NCBI RefSeq assembly: GCF_029889845.1
Contig: NZ_JARANV010000008.1
Span: 1 to 64,000 of the forward strand
Length of the DNA: 64,000 nucleotides
Direction of reading: 5' to 3'
Origin: Halomonas sp. 25-S5
Lineage (GTDB): Bacteria > Pseudomonadota > Gammaproteobacteria > Pseudomonadales > Halomonadaceae
In this document: positions 8,456-16,628 of the stretch, in pieces
Position numbering within the stretch: the stretch's first letter is position 1
Layout: each line of letters starts with the position of its first letter
The notes under the pieces: model-generated
The model's input: the letters and a program-made list of their open reading frames with translations, nothing else
The model's database searches: none
Told to the model about the DNA's origin: nothing
Made by a program: the position numbers and the translations under genes

Positions 8456-9409
8456 TCAGGCTACCCGGTCCCTGGGCACTTGCCGCAGGTGGCTGGCGGT
8501 CTGTCCCCCGGGCAGGGCGGCGATGGCATCGGCCGCCGCCAGCAGCCGCGACAGGTCGATCCCGCTGTAGACCTGGCCCCCGTTGAGGGCGTAGACGAGG
8601 TCTTCCGTGGCCGTGTTGCCGGTGGCGCCGGGGGCGAAGGGGCAGCCGCCCAGCCCGGCGCAGGCGGTGTCCACCGTGGTGGCGCCGTGGTGGATGGCGA
8701 ACAGCGCGTTGGCCACGCCCATGCCGTAGGTGTCGTGGCCATGGAAGGCCCAGGTCAGCCGCGGCCCCTGGTGTCGCGCGACCAGCTGGCGGAAGTGCTC
8801 GGCCACCTGGTAGGGCGTGGCGCGCCCGGTGGTGTCGCACAGCGCGACCTCCAGGTGGAGGTTCCCGCACAGGGCGCGAGCCCGGGAGAGCACGTCATCG
8901 ACCTGGTGCCAGGCGATGGTGCCCTCGTAGGGGCAGTCGAAGCTGGTGCCCAGGTCGAGGCGCAGGCAGGCGTTGCCGTCGCGCTCGAGCAGCTCGACGA
9001 TGCGGGCGAGGTCCTCGAGGGACTGGGCCACGCTGCGCCGCACGTTGGCCTGGTTGTGGGACTCGGAGACCGAGACCACGAAGACCAGCTCGCGAATGCC
9101 CTGGGCCAGGGCCAGCTCCGCGCCCCTGAGGTTGGGCACCAGGGCCGAGAAGCGCATGGCGGCCCGGTCGGAAAAGGCGGCGACCAGCGCCCCGGTATCG
9201 GCCATCTGCGGGATGGCCCGGGGGCTGACGAAGGAGCCGATCTCCATGCGCGTGACGCCGGCCTCGATCAGCAGCTGGATGCAGCGGATCTTCTCGTCCG
9301 TGGGCAGCGGCTCGCGGATCGACTGGAAACCGTCGCGCGGGGCGACCTCGACGATGTCCACCCGCTCGGGGGGCGTGAGTAGGGTCATGGCAGCGATCTC
9401 GTCGTTCAT
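8456..9409 (-). CDS. Hydroxymethylglutaryl-CoA lyase family enzyme
   Basis: This 317-aa TIM-barrel lyase of the HMGL family cleaves a 3-hydroxy-3-methylacyl-CoA. The active-site set is complete: Arg-Asp in VEVAPRDGFQS near the N-terminus, the metal-binding His pair in FHGHDTYGMG, and the catalytic Cys loop GLGGCPFAPGATGN. The start ATG overlaps the stop of the hydratase gene in an ATGA, which supports coupling; the ATG eight codons in is an alternative. True HMG-CoA lyase yields acetyl-CoA and acetoacetate. Next to a CoA-transferase and an aconitase-type hydratase it could instead cleave citramalyl-CoA or a related branched hydroxyacyl-CoA. That substrate proposal is an inference. Confidence 0.88.
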   Translation of the reverse strand: MNDEIAAMTLLTPPERVDIVEVAPRDGFQSIREPLPTDEKIRCIQLLIEAGVTRMEIGSFVSPRAIPQMADTGALVAAFSDRAAMRFSALVPNLRGAELALAQGIRELVFVVSVSESHNQANVRRSVAQSLEDLARIVELLERDGNACLRLDLGTSFDCPYEGTIAWHQVDDVLSRARALCGNLHLEVALCDTTGRATPYQVAEHFRQLVARHQGPRLTWAFHGHDTYGMGVANALFAIHHGATTVDTACAGLGGCPFAPGATGNTATEDLVYALNGGQVYSGIDLSRLLAAADAIAALPGGQTASHLRQVPRDRVA

Positions 9410-11343
9410 GGTGGGGAGGAGAGGTAGTTGATCACCCCGCCGGCGGCGAGGATCGCCTGCTGGCGGGGGCTGAGCTCATGGGTCAGGGCCAGGGGGCTGC
9501 CGTCGTCCAGGGTCGCGGTGACTTCGCGGCCGGCGGCGAGCTGCTCGCGCCAGCCCTCGATACGCACGCGGGTGCCCCGGGTCAGCCGCGCCCGGTCGGC
9601 CGGGTCGGCCAGGGTCAGCGGCAGCACGCCGAAGCAGGGCAGGTTCTGCCAGTGGATGCGGGCGATGCTCTCGGCGATCACCAGCTCAAGGCCCAGCAGG
9701 CGCGGCACCAGGGCGGCGTTCTCGCGGCTCGAGCCCTGGCCGTAGTTGGCGCCGCCGACGATGGCGTGGCCGGCCTCGCCCTGCTCGCGGGCGCGGCTGA
9801 CGTAGTCGGGGTCGACGGCCTCGAAGAGGTGCTCCGCCGAGGCGTGGACATTGCTCCATAGCGGCAGTACCCGCGCGCCGGCGGGCATGATGTCGTCGGT
9901 GGAGACGTTGTCGCCCACCGCCAGCAGCACCGGCACCTCCAGGGTCGCGGGCAGCGGCGCGATCAACGGCAGCGGCGGGGTGTTGTCGGTGGCCAGCAGC
10001 GCGACGCCGCGGGCCTGGTCGGCGGGCAAGGGCGGCAGGAACCAGGCATCGTCGAGGGCCATGTCGGCGGGCTCGCGAGGCCGCGGGCAGGGCATGTCGA
10101 GGGTGCGCGGGTCGGTGATCACGCCCCCGAGCGCCGAGGCGGCGGCGGTCTCGGGGCTGCACAGGAAGACGCTGTCCTCGCGGGTGCCGGAGCGCCCGGG
10201 GAAGTTGCGCGGCACGGTGCGCAGGCTGTTGCGCCCCGCCGCCGGGGCCTGGCCCATGCCGATGCAGCCGTTGCAGCCGGGCTGGTGCAGGCGGGCACCG
10301 GCGGCGACCAGGGCGCCCAGGTGGCCCTCGTCGATCAGCGCGGCGAGGATCCGCCGGGTCGAGGGATTGATGTCCAGGGAGACGTTGCCGGCCACGTTTT
10401 TGCCCTTGACGATCTCGGCCACCACCGCGATATCGCGGTAGCCGGGATTGCCCGAGGAGCCGATGTAGGCCTGGTAGAGCGGTTGCCCCGCGACCTCGGC
10501 CACCGCCACCACCCGGTCGGGGCTGGAGGGCAGCGCGATCAACGGCTCGAGACGCGAGAGGTCGATTCGCTCGGTGCGATCGAAGCGACAGCCCGGATCG
10601 GCGGCCAGCGCCACCCAGTCGGCCTCGCGGCCCCGCGAGCGCAGGAAGTCGCGGGTCACCTCGTCGCTGGGAAAGACGCTCGACGTGGCGCCCATCTCGG
10701 TGCCCATGTTGGCCAGCACGTGGCGGTCCATGGCGTCGAGCGTGGCCAGGCCCGGCCCGTGGTACTCGAGGATGCAGTTCTTCGCCCCGGCGACTCCGTG
10801 GCGGCGCAGCAGTTCGAGGATCACGTCCTTGGCGCTCACCCAGTCGGGCAGCTCGCCCTCGAGGTGGACGCCGACGATCTCCGGCATCGGCAGGTAGAGC
10901 GGCTGGCCGGCCATGGCCATGGCCACCTCGATGCCGCCGGCACCGATGGCCAGCATTCCCAGCGCCCCGGCCGCGGTGGTGTGGCTGTCGCAGCCCACCA
11001 GGCTCTGGCCGGGCACACCGAAGCGCTCCATGTGCACCGGGTGGCTGATGCCGTTGCCCGGGCCGCTGTACCAGACCCCCAGGCGCTCGCAGGCGCTCTT
11101 CAGGAACAGATGGGAGTCGGCGTTGATGTTGTCCTGCTGGATCAGGGTGTGGTCGATGTACTGCACGCTGGGCGAGGTGTGCACCCGCTCGAGGCCCATG
11201 GCGTCGAGCTCGAGCATCACCAGGGTGCCGAGGATGTCCTGCAGCAGGGCCTGGTCCATGCGCAGGGCGATCTCGCGGCCGGGCACCATCTCGCCGCCCA
11301 CCAGGTGGTCGCGAATCAGCTTGTGGCTCAGGGTGTCAGCCAT
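9406..11343 (-). CDS. Aconitase-family hydratase, fused large and small subunit (LeuCD-like)
   Basis: This 645-aa iron-sulfur (de)hydratase has the large and swivel domains in one chain. Seen motifs are VGCDSHTTAAGALG (C118), PGCNGCIGMG (C357 and C360, two cluster ligands) and the swivel-domain substrate motif GSSREN. Where many aconitases have a Cys in SCTN, this protein reads YIGSSGNPGYRD (about 293-304), and I recall this variant from short Aquifex-type aconitases. The start at 11343 was chosen because the alignable MADTLSHKLI begins there and GGAGG precedes it; an upstream extension is non-homologous. The gene overlaps dctQ by 8 nt. It is likely to isomerise or hydrate the imported acid, but the substrate is unknown. 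Confidence 0.88.
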   Translation of the reverse strand: MADTLSHKLIRDHLVGGEMVPGREIALRMDQALLQDILGTLVMLELDAMGLERVHTSPSVQYIDHTLIQQDNINADSHLFLKSACERLGVWYSGPGNGISHPVHMERFGVPGQSLVGCDSHTTAAGALGMLAIGAGGIEVAMAMAGQPLYLPMPEIVGVHLEGELPDWVSAKDVILELLRRHGVAGAKNCILEYHGPGLATLDAMDRHVLANMGTEMGATSSVFPSDEVTRDFLRSRGREADWVALAADPGCRFDRTERIDLSRLEPLIALPSSPDRVVAVAEVAGQPLYQAYIGSSGNPGYRDIAVVAEIVKGKNVAGNVSLDINPSTRRILAALIDEGHLGALVAAGARLHQPGCNGCIGMGQAPAAGRNSLRTVPRNFPGRSGTREDSVFLCSPETAAASALGGVITDPRTLDMPCPRPREPADMALDDAWFLPPLPADQARGVALLATDNTPPLPLIAPLPATLEVPVLLAVGDNVSTDDIMPAGARVLPLWSNVHASAEHLFEAVDPDYVSRAREQGEAGHAIVGGANYGQGSSRENAALVPRLLGLELVIAESIARIHWQNLPCFGVLPLTLADPADRARLTRGTRVRIEGWREQLAAGREVTATLDDGSPLALTHELSPRQQAILAAGGVINYLSSPP

Positions 11344-11857
11344 GGGAGGTCGCCTCCTCGTCGTGGCCATGGCGCAGGCGCAACAGGGTGCAGCCGGCAT
11401 CGATCAGGAACTGCAGGCCCAGGGCGGCGAAGCCGATGGGCAGCAGCGCATAGGGATAGACCATGGGGGTGCCCAGCGAGCTGGAGACCCGTTCGCTGTA
11501 CTCCAGCGCCTGCAGGGCCATGATGCCGCCGCGCCACACCAGAATGGTGCAGAAGGCGACCCCCAGCAGCCCGGTGGCCAGGTCGATGGCACCGCGCAGG
11601 CGCCACGGCAGCTTGTCCTTGAAGTAGGTGATGCGGATATGGGCGTCGTGGCGCTGGGCCTCGGCGGCGCCGATCACGGCCAGGTAGACCAGCAGGAAGG
11701 AGTTGATCTCCAGACTCCAGCTGGTCGGGGCCGTGAAGACGTAGCGCATGATGGCGTCGTAGCAGATCGACGCCATCATGAACACCAGCACCGCCATCGA
11801 CGTCCAGCGCAGGACGGCCAGCAGGCCGTCCCAGCCGCGCAGGGCAGTCATCGTCAT
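11336..11857 (-). CDS. TRAP transporter small membrane subunit (DctQ type)
   Basis: This 173-aa protein has four hydrophobic helices (about residues 10-35, 48-68, 90-112 and 135-158). It matches the DctQ pattern, including the conserved region around SWSLEINSFLLVYLAVIGAAEAQRHDAHI. In TRAP systems it joins the large permease DctM in the inner membrane. The start ATG at 11857 has GAGGGA upstream and lies 11 nt after the dctP stop; a second ATG sits two codons in. Its 3' end overlaps the hydratase gene. The gene order P-Q with M upstream is less usual than P-Q-M. Confidence 0.88.
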   Translation of the reverse strand: MTMTALRGWDGLLAVLRWTSMAVLVFMMASICYDAIMRYVFTAPTSWSLEINSFLLVYLAVIGAAEAQRHDAHIRITYFKDKLPWRLRGAIDLATGLLGVAFCTILVWRGGIMALQALEYSERVSSSLGTPMVYPYALLPIGFAALGLQFLIDAGCTLLRLRHGHDEEATSHG

Positions 11858-11868
11858 GGCACTTTCCC

Positions 11869-12915
11869 TCAGGCCTCGCCCAGGGCCAGCGCGATGGCCC
11901 GGCTGCCGACCTCCTCGCCGACCTCGCCCTTCCAGTGGTCCCAGACGTCCTGGACGCCGGCATTGAAGGTCTCGAGGTCCTCCTCGGTGGGCTCGACGAT
12001 CTCGACGCCGGCCTGCTCGACCTGGGGCCAGTATTCGTTGGGGTAGATGTCGTTGTTGCAGTGCTCGATGAAGTTGGCGTCGTACCAGTCGGCGGCCTTC
12101 TGCAGCACGGCACGGACGTCGTCGTCGAGGTTGTCCCAGGTATCGCGCAGCATGAAGGGCGCCACCGAGAAGCCGGTGATCGGTAGCTTGTAGCAGACCT
12201 TGAGCTGCTCCTGGAGGCTGCGGCCGATGACCGTCGAGATGTTGAAGACCCCCGCGTCCACGGTGCCCCGCTGGAGGGCCATGTAGGTCTCGGAGGAGGG
12301 AATGCGGGTGGCACCGATGTTGTAGGGCTCGAAGGCCTGGGTGGCCTCGAAGCCGACGATGCGCACCTTCTTGCCGCGCACCTCCTCGAGGCGGCGGATC
12401 GGGCTCGCCTCGGTACTCCACAGGTACTCCGGCTCGAGGATGCCGCCGCCGGAGGTGAGCATGTAGAGATTGTCCTCGGCCAGCACCTCATTGATCAGCG
12501 TCATCAGCGGGCTGCCCTGGCGCAGGCGCTCCGGGTGGCGGTAGAGCTCGCCGGCTACCCCGGGCAGGCCGGTGACACCGAGGATCGGGATCGAGCGGGT
12601 AACGTAGGAGAAGGTATGGAACATGAAGTCGATGCTGCGGGCACGCAGCGCCGGCAGCTGCTCGTCCACCTTCAGCAGCTGGCCGGAGTCGTAGAAGTCC
12701 ACCGAGAGGGCATCGCCCCCGTGCTCCTTGAGCAACTCCACGAAGCGGTTGGAACCGTAGGTCAGCGCCTTGTAGGAATTGGGCAGGTAAGTGACGCCGG
12801 TGAGGGTGGTGGCGGCGTGGCTATACGGCGCCAGCAGGCTCTGGCTACCGAACAGGGTGGCGCCGGCGGTGGCGAAGGTGCCGTACTTGAGGACTTGGCG
12901 ACGGGACAGAGTCAT
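11869..12915 (-). CDS. TRAP transporter periplasmic solute-binding protein (DctP type)
   Basis: This 348-aa secreted binding protein opens with SRRQVLKYGTFATAGATLFG, which has the twin-Arg and following hydrophobic stretch of a Tat signal and a likely cleavage after SHA (about residue 33). The mature part follows the DctP fold, with ARSIDFMFHTFSY and the LEEVRGKKVRIVG region, where TRAP proteins place the Arg that grips the substrate carboxylate. It delivers the ligand to DctQ/DctM with sodium-driven uptake. The ligand is probably an organic acid, judged from the linked hydratase, CoA-transferase and lyase. A 97-nt gap with 13-bp tandem repeats separates it from dctM upstream. Confidence 0.9.
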   Translation of the reverse strand: MTLSRRQVLKYGTFATAGATLFGSQSLLAPYSHAATTLTGVTYLPNSYKALTYGSNRFVELLKEHGGDALSVDFYDSGQLLKVDEQLPALRARSIDFMFHTFSYVTRSIPILGVTGLPGVAGELYRHPERLRQGSPLMTLINEVLAEDNLYMLTSGGGILEPEYLWSTEASPIRRLEEVRGKKVRIVGFEATQAFEPYNIGATRIPSSETYMALQRGTVDAGVFNISTVIGRSLQEQLKVCYKLPITGFSVAPFMLRDTWDNLDDDVRAVLQKAADWYDANFIEHCNNDIYPNEYWPQVEQAGVEIVEPTEEDLETFNAGVQDVWDHWKGEVGEEVGSRAIALALGEA

Positions 12916-12946
12916 GGTGAATCTCCTGCTTGTTGTTGTGATGGAC

Positions 12947-12985
12947 CGTTGTGACGGTCGGTTGTGACGGTCGGTTGTGACGGTT
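12947..12985. repeat. Three tandem 13-bp repeats upstream of dctP
   Basis: Three adjacent copies of GGTTGTGACGGTC (one or two end mismatches) occupy the gap between dctM and dctP. Because the operon reads leftward, they are transcribed in the leader of dctP. The copy number could vary by slippage and alter the spacing or folding upstream of dctP. Confidence 0.85.
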
Positions 12986-13012
12986 CACGTCACTGACGTT
13001 GACACACCGGGG

Positions 13013-14302
13013 CTACATCAGCCCCGGCAACCACAGGCTGAGGCCGGGGAAGAACACGAACAGCATCAGCACGAGGAACTGCACGGCGACGAAGGGCAGG
13101 GCGCTTCTGATGATCTCCTCCACCGAGAGCTCGGGGCAGACCCCGCGCAGCGCGTAGAGGTTGAGCCCCACCGGTGGGGTGACCACGGCAATCTCGAGGT
13201 TGAGCACCATGACGATGCCGAACCACAGCGGGTCATAGCCCAGGGCGGTGATCAGCGGCAGCAGCACCGGGGTGGTCACCACGATCAGCGACACGGCGTC
13301 GACGATCATGCCGAGCAGGATCAGCAGCAGCATCACTGCCACCAGGATCGCCCAGGCGGGCAGGCCGGTGGCGGTGAGCGCCTCGGTGAGCAGCTGCGGG
13401 ACCCGCACCATGTTGAGGTAGTCGCCGAAGATCTTGGCGCAGCCGATGATCAGCAGGATGGCGCCGCTGATCCGGGCGGTGGTGGCGAGGATCGACAGGA
13501 ACGTCTTCCAGCTGAGGCTGCGAAACACCACCGTGGCGATCAGGAAGGCGCCGGCGGCGCCGATGCCGGCCGCCTCGCTGGGGGTGGCCAGGCCCGAGTA
13601 GATGGAGCCCAGCACCGCCACCACCAGCAAGCCGGCGTGCCAGATATTGGCCAGGCTCGCCCAGCGCTGGCGCCAGGTGAAGCGCTCCTCGCTGGCCGGC
13701 GCCTCGGCCGGGTTGAGGCGCACGCGAATGTAGATGAACAGCGACAGCGCCAGCGCCAGCACGATGCCGGGCACGATGCCGCCGATGAACAGGTCGGCCA
13801 CCGAGACGCTGGAGACCGCGCCGTAGATGATGAAGGGCACGCTGGGCGGGATCAGCATGGCGAGAGCCCCGGCGCTGACCACGGCGCCGGCGGCCAGCGA
13901 ACGGCTGTAGCCGCGCGCCAGCATCTGCGGCACGGCGATGGAGCCCACCGCGGCGACGCCGGCCAGGCTCACGCCGGAGACGGCCCCGAACATCGCCGAC
14001 GCCCCCACCGAGGAGATCGCCAGGCTGCCACGCAGCCAGTTGAGCCAGCGCACCGCGGCGGTGAACAGGCTCGAGCCCACCGGGGTGGCGCCCAGGAAGT
14101 TGCCCATCAGGATGAACAGCGGCAGGGCGATCAGCTCGAAGGCGTTGAGCTGGCCGAACAGCGACGAGGGCGCGAAGAAGAAGGCCAGCGAGCCGCGGGC
14201 CATGTAGAGCCCGACCAGGCCGGAGAGGCCGAGGGCCAGGAAGATCGGGAAGCCGATGGTGATCAGCACGACCAGCACGACCAGCACGATGATGGGATCC
14301 AT
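13013..14302 (-). CDS. TRAP transporter large permease subunit (DctM type)
   Basis: This 429-aa multi-pass membrane protein has about a dozen hydrophobic segments and typical DctM features: FPIFLALGLSGLVGLY near the N-terminus, LPLFILMGNFLGATPVG, GAVSGVSLAGVAAVG and LLLILLGMIVDAVSLIVVTTPVLLP cut into shorter conserved pieces. It forms the ion-coupled channel for the acid delivered by DctP. It starts 13 nt after the CoA-transferase stop, with GAGGACACC upstream of the ATG, so both are co-transcribed. Length and topology are normal for the family. Confidence 0.9.
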   Translation of the reverse strand: MDPIIVLVVLVVLITIGFPIFLALGLSGLVGLYMARGSLAFFFAPSSLFGQLNAFELIALPLFILMGNFLGATPVGSSLFTAAVRWLNWLRGSLAISSVGASAMFGAVSGVSLAGVAAVGSIAVPQMLARGYSRSLAAGAVVSAGALAMLIPPSVPFIIYGAVSSVSVADLFIGGIVPGIVLALALSLFIYIRVRLNPAEAPASEERFTWRQRWASLANIWHAGLLVVAVLGSIYSGLATPSEAAGIGAAGAFLIATVVFRSLSWKTFLSILATTARISGAILLIIGCAKIFGDYLNMVRVPQLLTEALTATGLPAWAILVAVMLLLILLGMIVDAVSLIVVTTPVLLPLITALGYDPLWFGIVMVLNLEIAVVTPPVGLNLYALRGVCPELSVEEIIRSALPFVAVQFLVLMLFVFFPGLSLWLPGLM

Positions 14303-14315
14303 GGGGGCGGTGTCC

Positions 14316-15533
14316 TCAGATCACGCCGTCGGCGCGCAGGGCGTCGAGGGCCTCGGGTGCCAGACCCAGCCAGCCGGTGAGCACCTGCTCGGTGTGCTCA
14401 CCCAGTGCCGGCCCTACCTCGCGGACGCGTCCCGGCGTGTCGGAGAGCCGCGGGAAGACGTTCTGCATGGGTAGCGGGCGGCCGTGGCGGTCGGGCACCT
14501 CGACGATCGACCCCCGGGCCTGGAAGTGCGGGTCATCGAGCATGTCTGGCGCACGGTAGACGAGCCCCGCCGGGACGCCGGCCTCGGCCAGGATGTCGAC
14601 CACCTGCTGGGCATCGTGCTCGCGTGTCCAGGCGGCGACCAGGTCATCGATGGCCGCCTGATGCTCGCCGCGGGCGCGGTGGGTGGCGTAGTCGGGGTGG
14701 TCGGCGAGGCGCGGCTGGCCCATCGCCTCGCAGAGGCGGCGGAACACCGTGTCCTGGTTGGCGCCGATGATCACGTCGCGGCCATCGCGTGCCGGATAGG
14801 CGTTGGAGGGGGCGATCTTGGGCAGGAAGCTGCCGCTGCGCTCGCGCACCTTGCAGGCGCGGGCGTACTCGGGGACCAGGCTCTCCATCATCGCCAGCAC
14901 CGACTCGAAGATCGAGCTGTCGACCACCTGGCCGCGGCCGCTGCGGTCGCGCTGGTGCAGGGCCATCATGGTGCCGAGTGCCGCGTGCAGGCCGGCCAGG
15001 GTATCGCCCAGCGAGATGCCCACGCGCACCGGCGGGCGGTCCGGGTAGCCGCTCAGGTGGCGCAGGCCCCCCATGGCCTCGCACACCGAGGCGAAGCCGG
15101 CCCGCGAGGCGTAGGGGCCGTCCTGGCCGAAGCCGGTGACGCGCACCATCACCAGGCCCGGGTTGTGCCGCGAGAGCTCATCGTAGCCGAGCCCCCAACG
15201 CTCCATGGTGCCGGGGCGGAAGTTCTCGATGATGACGTCGGCCTGGCTGGCCAGCTCGCGCAGCAGCTCCTGGCCGCGGGGCTGTCGCAGGTCCAGGGTC
15301 AGCGACTGCTTGTTGCGGCCGATGACGTTCCACCACAGCGGTTCGCCGGTGTCGCGGTCGGCCTCGCCCCACTGGCGCATGGCGTCGCCCTTGCCGGGCG
15401 GCTCGACCTTGATCACCTGGGCGCCGAAGTCGGCCAGTACCTGGCCACAGTAGGGGCCGGCGATCAGCTGGCCCAGCTCGAGGACCTTGATGTCGCTGAG
15501 GGGCGTCGGGGATTGGGTATCGTGCGGCGTCAT
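14316..15533 (-). CDS. CaiB/BaiF (family III) CoA-transferase
   Basis: This 405-aa family III CoA-transferase moves CoA between a donor such as succinyl-CoA and an acid. Conserved features are LGQLIAGPYCGQVLADFGA, VIKVEPPGKGD, LDLRQPRG, VIIENFRPGTMERWGLGY and the segment GQVVDSSIFE with the likely catalytic Asp. It is the first structural gene of the catabolic operon, 24 nt after the GntR gene, so the substrate is probably the imported or hydrated acid. Family members act on itaconate, citramalate, mesaconate, carnitine, formate or oxalate; the sequence alone does not choose among them. Length is normal for the family. Confidence 0.88.
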   Translation of the reverse strand: MTPHDTQSPTPLSDIKVLELGQLIAGPYCGQVLADFGAQVIKVEPPGKGDAMRQWGEADRDTGEPLWWNVIGRNKQSLTLDLRQPRGQELLRELASQADVIIENFRPGTMERWGLGYDELSRHNPGLVMVRVTGFGQDGPYASRAGFASVCEAMGGLRHLSGYPDRPPVRVGISLGDTLAGLHAALGTMMALHQRDRSGRGQVVDSSIFESVLAMMESLVPEYARACKVRERSGSFLPKIAPSNAYPARDGRDVIIGANQDTVFRRLCEAMGQPRLADHPDYATHRARGEHQAAIDDLVAAWTREHDAQQVVDILAEAGVPAGLVYRAPDMLDDPHFQARGSIVEVPDRHGRPLPMQNVFPRLSDTPGRVREVGPALGEHTEQVLTGWLGLAPEALDALRADGVI

Positions 15534-15557
15534 TGTTGTTGTGGTGCCTCTTGGGTG

Positions 15558-16277
15558 TCAGTGGGGGGAGGTCCCCGGCGGGGCGCCGTCGGGGACGTCG
15601 GTTGACCGGACATGCAGGGCCTGGGCGGCCAGCAGGTGGGCGCGCATCACGTGCTCAGCCCACTCGGGGCTGCCGGCGACGATGGCCTCGAGGATCTCGC
15701 GGTGATGGCGCATGCTGCGGCGCAGGTTGGTGAGGTCGTAGTTGCCGAAGTTGCGACGGATCACCGAGGTGCGCACCACGCTCTCCAGCACGCTGGCCAG
15801 GCGCTGGTTGTCGCTGGCCAGCACCAGCTCGCGGTGAAACTCGTGGTTGAGGAAGGCGATCTCGTTGCGCACGCCGGGGTCGGTCTCGACGCGCTCGGTC
15901 AGGGCCTCCATGCGCTCGGCCAGTGACGCCAGGTGGTCCAGCCGTGACCGGTCCAGGCGCTCGCTGGCCAGCCGTACCGCCATGGGTTCCAGCACCAGGC
16001 GCAGCTCGAAGACCTCGCGGGCGTCCTTGTCGGTCCAGGCGACCACCCGGGCGCCATGGTGGGGGATCGCCTCGAGCCAGCCCTCGGAAACCAGTTCCCG
16101 CAGCGCCTCGCGCACCGGCGTGCGGCTCACCGCGAGCTCGCGGGCCACGCTCGCCTCGCGGATGTAGTCGTGGGGCCGGTAGCTGCCGTCGAGGATGCGC
16201 TGCTTGAGCGCCTCGTGGACCTGGGCGGTGGCCGTTCTGGCGACGGGGGCGGCATCGAGGTGTCGGCTAGTGCTCAC
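15558..16277 (-). CDS. GntR family regulator with FCD domain
   Basis: This 239-aa repressor-type protein has an N-terminal winged helix-turn-helix (IREASVARELAVSRTPVREALRELVSEG split across its two helices) and a C-terminal all-helical FCD ligand domain. Metal or ligand residues are visible in NHEFHRELV and MRHHREIL. I place the start at GTG 16277, which has AGGA eight bases before it. An ATG at 16298 in the same frame lies inside a perfect palindrome and has no visible ribosome site. The regulator heads the acid-catabolism operon and probably controls it and itself through the two palindromes upstream, with the pathway acid or its CoA ester as inducer (inference). Confidence 0.88.
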   Translation of the reverse strand: MSTSRHLDAAPVARTATAQVHEALKQRILDGSYRPHDYIREASVARELAVSRTPVREALRELVSEGWLEAIPHHGARVVAWTDKDAREVFELRLVLEPMAVRLASERLDRSRLDHLASLAERMEALTERVETDPGVRNEIAFLNHEFHRELVLASDNQRLASVLESVVRTSVIRRNFGNYDLTNLRRSMRHHREILEAIVAGSPEWAEHVMRAHLLAAQALHVRSTDVPDGAPPGTSPH

Positions 16278-16290
16278 GGCGGAAGTCCTG

Positions 16291-16304
16291 GATTGCATGC
16301 AATC
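16291..16304. promoter_or_regulatory. Palindromic operator 1 (GntR site)
   Basis: GATTGCATGCAATC is a perfect 14-bp palindrome just upstream of the GntR gene. It shares the core TTGCATGCAA with a second site 63 bp away. GntR/FCD regulators bind short palindromes close to their own gene. Assignment to this regulator is by position. Confidence 0.7.
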
Positions 16305-16331
16305 TGTAAGATAGAAGAGAAACAGGGTGCC

Positions 16332-16337
16332 GTATTA
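16332..16337 (-). promoter_or_regulatory. Possible -10 element of the catabolic operon
   Basis: On the minus strand TAATAC lies between the two palindromes. Its -35 region would fall in operator 2, at TGCAAC with 17-bp spacing. A repressor bound at either site would block polymerase. The -35 match is weak. Confidence 0.35.
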
Positions 16338-16353
16338 CTAGACTTTAGGCTAG

Positions 16354-16367
16354 AGTTGCATGCAACT
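16354..16367. promoter_or_regulatory. Palindromic operator 2 (GntR site)
   Basis: AGTTGCATGCAACT is a perfect 14-bp palindrome with the same TTGCATGCAA core as operator 1. Centre-to-centre distance is 63 bp, six turns of B-DNA, so proteins bound at both sites would sit on the same face. Confidence 0.7.
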
Positions 16368-16511
16368 GGAAGGGAAAGTCCTGGCATGGCGGTCCGAGCG
16401 GAGAAGCAGAGCGGCGCTCCGATGGGCGCTGCCTGCTTGCCGCCTGAACAGGCCGACACGCGAAACGGCCACTGCCTCGATGAGCCAAGTGACCGTTTCT
16501 TCAGGAATTTC

Positions 16512-16587
<76 letters not shown>

Positions 16588-16628
16588 GCAGGGGCATGGT
16601 AGCGCCGCTCAGGGCCCGATGCCAGGCG

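Noticed and set aside
7823..9382. A long plus-strand frame opposite the MFS and HMGL-family genes
   Set aside because: The composition is low-complexity and Gly/Gln-rich, and it spans two genes with clear motifs on the other strand.
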